From: Luteimonas sp. 9C
GTDB lineage: Bacteria; Pseudomonadota; Gammaproteobacteria; Xanthomonadales; Xanthomonadaceae
Length of the DNA: 64,000 nt
Reading direction: 5' to 3'
Assembly (NCBI RefSeq): GCF_902506295.1
Contig: NZ_LR733313.1
Span: 341,101 to 405,100 of the forward strand
Below the pieces are notes generated by a model. It searched no databases. It was not told where the DNA came from and worked only from the letters and a program-made list of their open reading frames with translations. This document shows, piece after piece, positions 30,109 to 38,042 of this stretch (its first letter is position 1; each line of letters opens with the position of its first letter). The translations under genes and the position numbers were made by a program.

Positions 30109-31668
30109 TCAGAGCGCGTAGCTCGGACGGTCGGGCATGCCCAGTTCGCGTCGGATGCCGTTCTCGGTCAGATGGATCGGGTTGTGGGTGATCGCACCGG
30201 TGCCGTCGAAGTCGTACGGCGTGGCGCTGGTCTCCAGTCCCACGGCCTGTCGTTCGGCATTGGGCACCTGGCCGTTGTCGGGACCGGTGCCGCGATACGT
30301 GCCCTGCAGGAAGGTGCCGTTGACGCCGTTGTAGGCATGCGACATCTCGTGGAACAGCACCACCGACGGTGCCGGGAACGCATCCATGTGGAAGGACGGG
30401 TTGTAGCTGATGGTCACGTCACCACCGGCGCCCGGACGGCCGTTGACGATGTCGGCGTCATTGCTGAAGGTCTGGGCATAGCCGTTGTCCTCGTTCGACA
30501 GCTCCTGGATCGTCACGGTATTGCCCTTGGCCTCGGCGGCCTTGTCGAACTCCGCCATCATCTGCTGGCCGTTCGGGGACGCGCGCAGGAAATCCAGTTC
30601 GGACTGCATGCGCTGCACGAAAGCCTCGGAGCCCTGCACGCGCACGCCGCCATCGCCGACGGTGTTGTCGATCTCGACATTGACCACGGTAGGGCGCGCA
30701 CCGGTGGCGGCGTTGACGAGATCGGACGCCTGCGCATAGACGGTGGTCTGCGCACTGGCGCCTTCGATCGTGTCGCCGCCGAGACCCGCGTAGACCGTCG
30801 TGCGGCCCTCGCCGACATTGACCACGTCATCCCCGCCACCGGCCGACAGGATGTCGAACGTGCCGCCGCCGTGGACCACGTCGTCACCACGCCCGGCTTC
30901 GATGTAGTTGGTGCCGCTGCCGGCATGGATGGTGTCGCTGCCGTCGCCGCCGTAGATGACGTTGACCCCGCTGCCACCGAAGATCTCGTTCGCGCCGCCG
31001 ATGGTGTGGATGTCGTTGCGACCGCTGCCGGTGGCGCGGATGGTGTCGTCGCCATCGCCGCTGCTGATGCGGTTGTCGCCGTCGCCCTCGACGTTGATGT
31101 CGTTGTTGCCGTCGCCCGCATCGACCACGACGTTGACCTGCACATTCGGCGCCACCTGGATGGTGTCGTTGCCGGCGCCGGTGCGCAGGGTCAGTTCCTG
31201 GCCCTCGGCCAGACGCACCTCGTAGCGCTCGCCGTTGACGGACACGTCCAGCGTGCCGTCGTCGCGCTGGCTGACGCCGACGTCGTCGTCGCCGGTACCG
31301 GTGGTGAATACCACCTGGTCGCGGCTGATGTAGCCCTGCGCCTGGGTGCGCTCGCGGGTGACGTCCACCTGGGCATCGCTGTGCAGCGGATCGACCGCGA
31401 TCGGCTTGCCGTCGGGCGTGCTGCGGGTGGTCCGTCCGATCGAATTGTTGCTGCCGCCGTCGATGCCGATCGCGCCGTCCGGTGCCCGGTCGGACGCATC
31501 GATCGCGGACACCTCCGGCCCTGCGTCCAGTGCTCCGATCTCCGCATGGTCGTCGACGCCGCCGGCGGCTGGACCGTCATGGTCGTGCGTGTGCGTCGGT
31601 GCCAACGGGTTCTGCCAATAGCCCTGGCTGGCCGTGGCGGACGGGGACAAGGAATCGAGCATCGTCAT
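30109..31668 (-). CDS. RTX-repeat protein with C-terminal M91 zinc metallopeptidase domain
   Basis: A 519-residue protein. Residues 1-110 are Asp/Gly/His-rich and disordered. Residues 160-302 hold glycine/aspartate repeats of the RTX kind (GDGDDTI, GGSGVNVIYGGDGSDTI, GRGDDVVHGG, GGGDDVV, GLGGDTI) that bind calcium in type I-secreted proteins. The C-terminal domain has the zinc motif HEMSHAYNG (His440, Glu441, His444), a downstream Glu in NAERQAVGLE (about 472) and ENGIRRELGMPDR, matching the M91 family, whose known member NleD is a type III effector that cuts host MAP kinases. No signal peptide is seen. The gene stands alone, without secretion genes nearby. Possibly a secreted effector or toxin; the host target is unknown. 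Confidence 0.87.
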   Translation of the reverse strand: MTMLDSLSPSATASQGYWQNPLAPTHTHDHDGPAAGGVDDHAEIGALDAGPEVSAIDASDRAPDGAIGIDGGSNNSIGRTTRSTPDGKPIAVDPLHSDAQVDVTRERTQAQGYISRDQVVFTTGTGDDDVGVSQRDDGTLDVSVNGERYEVRLAEGQELTLRTGAGNDTIQVAPNVQVNVVVDAGDGNNDINVEGDGDNRISSGDGDDTIRATGSGRNDIHTIGGANEIFGGSGVNVIYGGDGSDTIHAGSGTNYIEAGRGDDVVHGGGTFDILSAGGGDDVVNVGEGRTTVYAGLGGDTIEGASAQTTVYAQASDLVNAATGARPTVVNVEIDNTVGDGGVRVQGSEAFVQRMQSELDFLRASPNGQQMMAEFDKAAEAKGNTVTIQELSNEDNGYAQTFSNDADIVNGRPGAGGDVTISYNPSFHMDAFPAPSVVLFHEMSHAYNGVNGTFLQGTYRGTGPDNGQVPNAERQAVGLETSATPYDFDGTGAITHNPIHLTENGIRRELGMPDRPSYAL

Positions 31669-31706
31669 CGGAACAGGCCTGCGTAGCGGAAGTCGGGAGC
31701 CATATG

Positions 31707-31741
31707 TACGCCCCCGTATGGGCCGACCATACTAGGGCGTA
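31707..31741. promoter_or_regulatory. Imperfect inverted repeat upstream of the M91 gene
   Basis: TACGCCCCCGTATGG (31707-31721) and its near-complement at 31727-31741 form 15-base arms with two mismatches and a 5-base spacer. It lies 39 bp upstream of the M91 gene, within the divergent gap shared with ppa, where an operator is expected. Confidence 0.45.
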
Positions 31742-31861
31742 CCCTTGGTCGACCCGCTTGCCAGACGTTGCGGCCGAAACCATCCCGCACCCTCACCGCT
31801 GCGCCGCAGCATCGTTGCCCGTAAAATGGGCGTTCTTATCGACCACTGGAAGTGCATCGCA

Positions 31862-32392
31862 ATGGGCCTGGACTCCGTCCCCACCGGCAAGAACCCGCCG
31901 GACGAAATCAACGTCATCATCGAGATCCCGAAGGACGCCGAGCCGGTCAAGTACGAGGTGGACAAGGAGAGCGGGGCGATCTTCGTCGACCGCATCCTCT
32001 CCACCCCGATGCGTTACCCGTGCAATTACGGCTACGTGCCCAACACCGTCTGCGGCGATGGCGATCCCGCCGACGTGCTGGTGGTCCTGCCGCTGCCGCT
32101 GATTCCCGGCTCGGTGATCCGCTGCCGGCCCGTCGGTGTGCTGAAGATGACCGACGAGGCCGGCAGCGACGAGAAGATCCTGGCCGTGCCGGTCGACAAG
32201 GTGTTCGGCGGGTATTCGCACGTGGACGACCTCGACAAGGTCTCGGCCCACTGGCTCGAGCGCATCGGCCACTTCTTCGAGCACTACAAGGATCTCGAGA
32301 AGGGCAAGTGGGTCAAGATCAGCGGTTGGGGTGACGCGGCCGAGGCCAAGGCGCTCCTCAACGACGCCATCGCCGCCTACAAGGCCGGTTGA
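31862..32392 (+). CDS. ppa: Soluble inorganic pyrophosphatase
   Basis: A 176-residue family I enzyme that hydrolyses pyrophosphate to phosphate in the cytoplasm. The core motif [13 protein letters not shown] (about 62-74, with the metal-binding Asp residues) is present, together with [19 protein letters not shown] and YGYVPNT. The usual length is 175-180. ATG 31862 ([14 protein letters not shown]) is preferred to one 36 bases upstream because family members start here. A -10-like TAAAAT lies at 31822-31827. The gene is divergent from the M91 gene and is closed by a hairpin terminator 36 bp after the stop. Confidence 0.97.
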   Translation: MGLDSVPTGKNPPDEINVIIEIPKDAEPVKYEVDKESGAIFVDRILSTPMRYPCNYGYVPNTVCGDGDPADVLVVLPLPLIPGSVIRCRPVGVLKMTDEAGSDEKILAVPVDKVFGGYSHVDDLDKVSAHWLERIGHFFEHYKDLEKGKWVKISGWGDAAEAKALLNDAIAAYKAG

Positions 32393-32428
32393 ATCACCCG
32401 ACGGCGTAGCTGCCGTCACAGTTTGCGA

Positions 32429-32454
32429 CACGCCGCCGGAACTCCGGCGGCGTG
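32429..32454 (+). terminator. Hairpin terminator after ppa
   Basis: An 11-bp stem, CACGCCGCCGG (32429-32439) with 32444-32454, AACT loop, followed by CTTGCT. The T-run is poor, so termination may be partial. Confidence 0.6.
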
Positions 32455-32516
32455 CTTGCTAGGATCGCCGCGAGCCGATGCAGCACGGGTGCTGCGGCCA
32501 TCCGGGGATCTACATC

Positions 32517-33623
32517 GTGCGTATCCTGTTCGTGGGCTGCGAAGACAGCCTGCCGTCCGATCTGTTGACACTCGTTGCGGACATGGACGAGGCCTGGCGC
32601 GTGCAGCGCGTCGCGGACGCTGCCAGCGCACTCGAGGGACTTCTCGACGCGCCACCGGACGTCGTGGTGGTGGCGCCGGCGCTTCCCGACATGACTTCGG
32701 ACGCGCTGCTCGAGCGCATCCGCACCCTGCGTCCGGCGGTTTCGCGCATCGCCGTGGCCAGCGGCCACCCTTCGGTCCGACTGCTCTCGCTCGCGCACCG
32801 CTTCCTGCCGTCGCCGATCAGCGAGGCGCAGCTGCTGGAGACGCTCGCCAGCCTCGAGGAATTGCGCGACCTGCTCGACAATCCCGCGCTCCGCGACCGC
32901 ATCGGCCGGATCGAAAAGCTGCCCTCCCCGCCGCAGACCTACCTGGCGCTGGTGCAGGCGCTCGAGGCCGACGACACCAGTGCCGGTGACATCGCGCAGC
33001 TGGTATCGGGCGATCCGGCGATCGCGGCGCGCGTGCTGCAGCTGAGCAACTCCGCCTACTTCTCGCTCGGCCGCAGCATCACCGACCTGCGGTCCGCGGT
33101 GACGCGGCTGGGCATGGTCACGATGCGTGACCTGGTGCTGGCGAGCGAGGTGTTCGCCTACGCGGCCCGCGGGGACATCGATCGGCCCGCCATGCAGCAA
33201 CGTGCGCTGATGGCCGCGCAACTCGCCCGCCGCATACTGCCCGAATCCAGTTTGGAACTGGGCGCCACCGCGGCGCTGCTGGCCGACATCGGACTGCTGC
33301 TGCCCGGCGTCCGCGACGAGCGCACGCCTCCGGATCCGCACGCCGACGACACCGCGGGCCACACCGAGGCCGGTGCGTATCTGCTTGGACTGTGGGGCCT
33401 GCCGATGCCGATCATCGAGGCCGTGGCCTTCCAGCGTGATCCGGTCCGGGCCGGCACGCGGAGTTTCTGGATCACCGGCGCCGTCCATGTCGCCACCGCG
33501 CTCGCCGCCGGCGAACCCGTGCGTGAGGACTACCTGCAGCGCACCGGCGTGCTGGGCAAGCTGGATGGCTGGCGCGCGCATGCGGCCCAGCTCAGGGGCC
33601 TGGACGTCGCACAACCCGCCTGA
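32517..33623 (+). CDS. Receiver-like and HDOD domain signalling protein
   Basis: A 368-residue cytoplasmic protein. The first 120 residues resemble a response-regulator receiver (VRILFVGCEDSLPSDLLTLV start and VVVAPALPDMTSDALLERI), but the phosphorylatable Asp is not in place: the strand reads VVVVAPALPD. The rest (about 130-330) is an HDOD domain, with LPSPPQTYLALVQALEADDT, DPAIAARVLQLSNSAYFSLG and LGMVTMRDLVLASEVF. HDOD proteins of xanthomonads act in cyclic-di-GMP-linked control of motility and virulence. The GTG at 32517 was chosen because the receiver fold begins there; an ATG 39 bases upstream would add a Cys/Gly-rich stretch. Likely a degenerate receiver controlling an HDOD output. Confidence 0.85.
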   Translation: MRILFVGCEDSLPSDLLTLVADMDEAWRVQRVADAASALEGLLDAPPDVVVVAPALPDMTSDALLERIRTLRPAVSRIAVASGHPSVRLLSLAHRFLPSPISEAQLLETLASLEELRDLLDNPALRDRIGRIEKLPSPPQTYLALVQALEADDTSAGDIAQLVSGDPAIAARVLQLSNSAYFSLGRSITDLRSAVTRLGMVTMRDLVLASEVFAYAARGDIDRPAMQQRALMAAQLARRILPESSLELGATAALLADIGLLLPGVRDERTPPDPHADDTAGHTEAGAYLLGLWGLPMPIIEAVAFQRDPVRAGTRSFWITGAVHVATALAAGEPVREDYLQRTGVLGKLDGWRAHAAQLRGLDVAQPA

Positions 33624-33939
33624 GCCCCCCCACGCAGCGGCTGCATTCCTTTCTCGTGCCCGCGAAGCACGACCGGAAGCGCGGCGCCCATCCCGAGGCG
33701 ACACCGACCGAGCGCCCAGAGCGCGCGCGCTGTCTTTGACGAGCGCACGCGTTCCGAGCGGCAGATAGACGGGAGCGGCAGATATACGCCAAGTGCGCCC
33801 CGACAGACCTCCCGCAGTCGCGAGGCGGGGGCCACCGGCAGCGACGAACCGCACTGGTGCCCGCATGCGCCACGGGTACGTGACCCGCGGCCCGCGCCAG
33901 AACTCCGCCTTCCCGTCGCAGATGCCGATGCCACACAAA
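33624..33939. other. Gap between HDOD and TonB-receptor genes, no gene seen
   Basis: The two flanking genes converge here. No coding frame with protein-like composition was found. A terminator for the receptor gene stands at its right end (33940-33965). The direct repeat GAGCGGCAGATA occurs at about 33757-33768 and 33773-33784. Confidence 0.5.
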
Positions 33940-33965
33940 ACTACGGCCCCTTCCGGGGCCGTAGT
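33940..33965 (-). terminator. Intrinsic terminator of the TonB-receptor gene
   Basis: An 11-bp stem (33940-33950, ACTACGGCCCC, with 33955-33965). Read on the minus strand it is followed by TTTTGTGTGG. It lies 23 bp after the receptor stop. Confidence 0.87.
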
Positions 33966-33988
33966 GGATCACGCAGGACTTCGATGGA

Positions 33989-36895
33989 TCAGAAGCGCTG
34001 GTTGTACTGCATGTACATGAAGCGACCGATGTCGTAACCGCCGTAGTACGCCGAGCCCGATGCCGGGTTCGAGTACATCGGGGCAGCATAGTGCTCGAAC
34101 ACGTTGTTCGCGCCCACCGAGATGGTTGCATTCCACGGCGCCGTGTAACGGACCTGCACGTCATGGAAGGTGTTGGAACCGATCTCGTTCTGCGGCGAGA
34201 TGTTGCCGGCCAGATCAGGTGCGGTGTAGTCCGGCAGGCTGCAGACGCCCGGATAGAGCGTGGCGTTCAAGCAGCTCTCCTTCACACCCGAGTAGTAACG
34301 GGTGGTCCAGGTCGCGCCGAAATCACCCATTTCCCAGGACAGGCTGGCATTCGAGCGGATGCGGAAGTTGATGCCCGCGCCACCCGAGAAACCATTGGCC
34401 TGTGCCGGCGGCGTTGCCGCGTTGCTGTCCTGCTTGAGCTCGTTCTTCGAAACATACGTATTGAGCCACGACGCACGGAAGTTGCCGTAGTCGGTCTGCA
34501 ACGCGTAGTTGACGTCGAGGTCGTAGCCCTCGGTCTCCTGGAAGCCCGCGTTGACGCCGGCATAGAAGAACGAGGTGATCACACCGTCGGCGTCACGCGT
34601 GAAGCGCGAACCGGTGGCGTCGTTACAACGCGACTCGATACCGCGGGCATAGCAGTCGTCGAGCACGGTCGTCGGCGAGTCACCGATGATCGTGTTGTCG
34701 ATGCGGATGTTCCACCAGTCGAGCGCGATGTTCAGGCCTTCGACCTGCGACGGGCTGTACACGAGGCCCAGCGTCTTGCTGACCGACTCTTCCGGCGTCA
34801 GACCCGGGTTCGAACCCGAGGTGAAGGCGCGATCCGACTGGTCTTCCTGGCTTTCCGACAGGCCGTCAGGGGTGTTGGCGCGCTGGCGGAAATCCGCCGG
34901 CACATCGGCCAGACAGCGAGCGCTGCCCGCAGCGATACCGTACACGCTGTCGCAGGGATCGGCGTAGAACTCGAACGACTGCGATTCGCCGCCGAACAGG
35001 TCGCTGATCGTCGGGGCACGGAAGCCCTGCGACCAGGTACCACGGACCAGCAGCGATTCGATCGGCTTCCAGGTGAAGCCCGCCTTGCTGTTGGTGGTGT
35101 CGCCGAAGGTGTCGTAGTCCGAGTAGCGCGACGCGAGGTTGATGCTCAGTTCCTGCGCGAACGGCACGTCCGACAGCAGCGGGATCTGCAGCTCGGCGTA
35201 GATTTCGTCGAGGCTGTAGGAGCCGCCCGTGGGGCCAGCTGCCAGATCGGTGGAGTCACCGGTCTGCGCCAGCGCGTCAGGCGAGAAGCTGCCCGATTCC
35301 TTGCGGTGTTCCACACCGACGGCCATGCCGACATCGCCGGCCGGCAGGGTGAAGATCGTGCCGCTGAGGTTTGCGAAATACGCGCGCGTCTCGGTCTCGG
35401 ACAGCGCCTGACCCGGCTTGTACAGGTACGCCTGCACATTCGGATCGCCCAGGCTGTTCTCGGCGGCATAGCCGAAGGGAATCAGCGGATTCCACGGCGT
35501 GCAAGCGCCGGGGCCCGTGCCGAGCGTGATCGGGTTGTCCGGGGTGCCGCACTGGATCACACCGTCGGCGTTGCGGAACGACGCGCCCGTCGCACGTGCG
35601 ACGTTCAGCGTGTTGAGGTTACCCGTGCTGATCTGCACACCCTTGTTCTGGTTGTACAGGTGGCCGACGTCCCAGTCGAAGAAGCGGTTGTCGCCGAATT
35701 CGAACGAGCCCTTCAGGGTGTTGGAAATACGGAAGGTCTGCAGGTTGTTGCGCACTTCGCGCGGCACTTCCCAGCCACGGCGGATGTAGCTGACCGCTTC
35801 GCCAACCGGGTTGAAGAAGCTGTCTTCGGTCAGGCCACCAGCGCTGTTGTCGAACGCAGCACTCTGGAACGGATAGCCGGCATTGCGAGCGTAGGAATCA
35901 CGGTCGGAGTACAGGAGATCGGTGTCCAGCGAAATGTTGTCGGTGATGTCGACAATCGAGTTCAGGAACGCGGACTTGCGCTCGATACCGCTGTAGACCG
36001 TGGACTGCTGCGACGGGAACGTCACATCCAGCGCGGGGTCAACCGGGCGATAGCTCGCGAAATCGGTCGGATCCAGACCCGGGACGTCGCGGCGCAGGGT
36101 GTAGTTCACGCCACCGAAGGAGAACTGACCTTCCTTGCGCGCGCCCGAAGCGCCGCCCGGGAACGGCGCGCTCTTGGGGCCGGTCGGGAAGGTGTCGCGC
36201 GAGAACCAGCGGTCCGGCGCGAACACCGGATCTTCCTTCGCATACTCGGCGCCGAAGGTCAGCGAGGTGCGCTCGCCGGTCGAACCGACCACGATGTCGT
36301 AACGCTCGACCGCGCCGTCACCCTCGCCCCACTGGCCGTAATACGCACCGGCTTCCGCACCGTCGAAGTTGCGGCGGGTGATGATGTTGATCACGCCGGC
36401 AACCGCGTCCGAACCGTAGATGGTCGACGCGCCGTCCTTCAGGATTTCGATGCGCTCGACCATCGAGGTCGGGATCGCGGAGACGTCCTGCAGACCACCG
36501 GTGGTGATGCCGAGACGACGGCCGTTCACCAGCACCAGCGTGCGCTGCGGGCCGAGGTTGCGCAGGTCGATGTACGTGCCACCAACAGCTTCACCCGAGC
36601 TCAGCGGCGAAGCGCGGCTGATCGCCGGCGAACCGGCCGAGGTGATGTTCTCCAGGATGTCGGCGACCGAGCTGTAGCCCTGGGTCTCGAGGTCCTGACG
36701 GGTGATCTGCAACACCGGCTGCGCCGTTTCCAGATCGACCTGACGGATGCGCGAACCGGTCACTTCGATACGGTCGAGCGTGGTCGGGCCGTCGGTGGTC
36801 TGCGCCTGCGCGAAAGCGGCACCCGGCACGATCGCAGTCAGGATCGCGGCTGGCAGCAAGCCCTTCCGCAGTGCGGGAGTGCGAAAATTCTTCAA
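33989..36895 (-). CDS. TonB-dependent outer-membrane receptor
   Basis: A 968-residue outer-membrane receptor. A signal peptide (about 1-30, ending AFAQAQ) is followed by a TonB-box-like TLDRIEVTGSRIRQVDLETA (about 37-56), a plug domain (about 60-175, LVLVNGRRLGITTGGLQDVS and ILKDGASTIYGSDAVAGVIN) and a 22-stranded barrel ending in Phe. It belongs to the large group of xanthomonad receptors for plant or microbial oligosaccharides and peptides; the substrate is unknown. The start is probably TTG 36895 (LKNFRTPALRKGLLP), which has GGAGAGAG 4 bases upstream; the ATG at 36991 has no such site and would spoil the signal peptide. An AraC-type gene lies just upstream. Confidence 0.92.
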   Translation of the reverse strand: MKNFRTPALRKGLLPAAILTAIVPGAAFAQAQTTDGPTTLDRIEVTGSRIRQVDLETAQPVLQITRQDLETQGYSSVADILENITSAGSPAISRASPLSSGEAVGGTYIDLRNLGPQRTLVLVNGRRLGITTGGLQDVSAIPTSMVERIEILKDGASTIYGSDAVAGVINIITRRNFDGAEAGAYYGQWGEGDGAVERYDIVVGSTGERTSLTFGAEYAKEDPVFAPDRWFSRDTFPTGPKSAPFPGGASGARKEGQFSFGGVNYTLRRDVPGLDPTDFASYRPVDPALDVTFPSQQSTVYSGIERKSAFLNSIVDITDNISLDTDLLYSDRDSYARNAGYPFQSAAFDNSAGGLTEDSFFNPVGEAVSYIRRGWEVPREVRNNLQTFRISNTLKGSFEFGDNRFFDWDVGHLYNQNKGVQISTGNLNTLNVARATGASFRNADGVIQCGTPDNPITLGTGPGACTPWNPLIPFGYAAENSLGDPNVQAYLYKPGQALSETETRAYFANLSGTIFTLPAGDVGMAVGVEHRKESGSFSPDALAQTGDSTDLAAGPTGGSYSLDEIYAELQIPLLSDVPFAQELSINLASRYSDYDTFGDTTNSKAGFTWKPIESLLVRGTWSQGFRAPTISDLFGGESQSFEFYADPCDSVYGIAAGSARCLADVPADFRQRANTPDGLSESQEDQSDRAFTSGSNPGLTPEESVSKTLGLVYSPSQVEGLNIALDWWNIRIDNTIIGDSPTTVLDDCYARGIESRCNDATGSRFTRDADGVITSFFYAGVNAGFQETEGYDLDVNYALQTDYGNFRASWLNTYVSKNELKQDSNAATPPAQANGFSGGAGINFRIRSNASLSWEMGDFGATWTTRYYSGVKESCLNATLYPGVCSLPDYTAPDLAGNISPQNEIGSNTFHDVQVRYTAPWNATISVGANNVFEHYAAPMYSNPASGSAYYGGYDIGRFMYMQYNQRF

Positions 36896-37059
36896 AGTCT
36901 CTCTCCAGAGTGTGTGTGTTACTGAGGCGTTAAGACGCCATTCGCACGTTACGTCTGGAACCACCTGCACTGCCTTGCCTCTGCCACTCACTGACTGTGC
37001 CGAATCTGGCGTTTAAGCGACCGACACCCTGCTTCGGTGATGTCGGTCACGCGCTTCTG

Positions 37060-37929
37060 TTAAGCCGTTGCGTAGGCTTCGTTGGCTTCGCTCACCGCGT
37101 TCTGACGCAGGTTGCTGCGATACCGGCTCGCAGGTATGCCATGGTGGTTCTTGAAGGCCCGGGCAAAACTGCAGCAATTGTCGAAGCCGCTGGCAGCCGC
37201 CACTTCGCCGACCATCATGGACGTGGTGCTCAGCAGTTGTGCGGCACGCTCCAGGCGCAACCGGACCGACAGTGCCTGCGGGCTTTCGTCGTAGAGCGCG
37301 TGGAACGCCTTGGAGAAGTACCAGCTCGAGAAGCTGGTGAGATCTGCAAGCTCACTGATCCGGACGACCCGGTCGGAGTTGCCTTCCAGATACAGCCGAG
37401 CGCGCTGCATGCGACCGAAGACCTGGCGCTTGCGGCTGCGTGAGCGACCAGGACACCGGCGCACGGTAGCCGCCAGATCGCGCTGGACATGTGCGAGCTG
37501 CAACAGCAGCGGACGCACCGACAACGCATCCCCGACGCCCTGCGCCGCGGCGCGCCAGAGCCGCAGCAGCGTACGCAGCTCCCGTTTCGGCAACCGTCCG
37601 CGGCCGGCGTACAGGCTGCCGTCATTCAAGGACTGCAGCGAATCGAGCGCGTGCCCGTCCAGCGCAATACCGATGCACAGCCCCTGAGCGCCGCTCTGGA
37701 TCAAGGGCGTGGACTCTTTCTCGAACGCCATCCAGTCACCGCGACGCATCCGGAACCGCCCTTCCCGCGACTCGATCCACCCGTCACCGCGCACCTGGAT
37801 CCAAAGGTTGAATACGGGCGCGGAGACCTGCATACCCCCGAGGCGCGTCACGCCGACACACTTCGCAGCCGTCTCGATCGCCTCGAGCGCAAGCATCTGA
37901 CCACGCGCAGACCACAGCCAGTTCGACAT
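37060..37929 (-). CDS. AraC-family transcriptional regulator
   Basis: A 289-residue regulator. Residues 1-155 form a cupin-like sensing domain (APVFNLWIQVRGDGWIESRE), and residues 180-280 a double helix-turn-helix of AraC type: VVRISELADLTSFSSWYFSK and VGEVAAASGFDNCCSFARAF, with the family's final KNHHGIPASRYR. It is encoded 164 bp upstream of the TonB receptor on the same strand, and 113 bp downstream of a CadC/TolB-type gene, so it probably regulates the receptor in response to an imported compound. ATG 37929 gives MSNWLWSARGQ; no better start was seen. Ligand unknown. Confidence 0.92.
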   Translation of the reverse strand: MSNWLWSARGQMLALEAIETAAKCVGVTRLGGMQVSAPVFNLWIQVRGDGWIESREGRFRMRRGDWMAFEKESTPLIQSGAQGLCIGIALDGHALDSLQSLNDGSLYAGRGRLPKRELRTLLRLWRAAAQGVGDALSVRPLLLQLAHVQRDLAATVRRCPGRSRSRKRQVFGRMQRARLYLEGNSDRVVRISELADLTSFSSWYFSKAFHALYDESPQALSVRLRLERAAQLLSTTSMMVGEVAAASGFDNCCSFARAFKNHHGIPASRYRSNLRQNAVSEANEAYATA

Positions 37930-38042
37930 TCCGCCACCCGCTTGAATACAAGAAGGCGACTGTTGTGCCGGGTCTGGCCCGGCATTACCCGAAGTCGGTC
38001 GTAGAGTTTGCCGAAATCGTGGCGAATAGAGTTCCGAAGATT

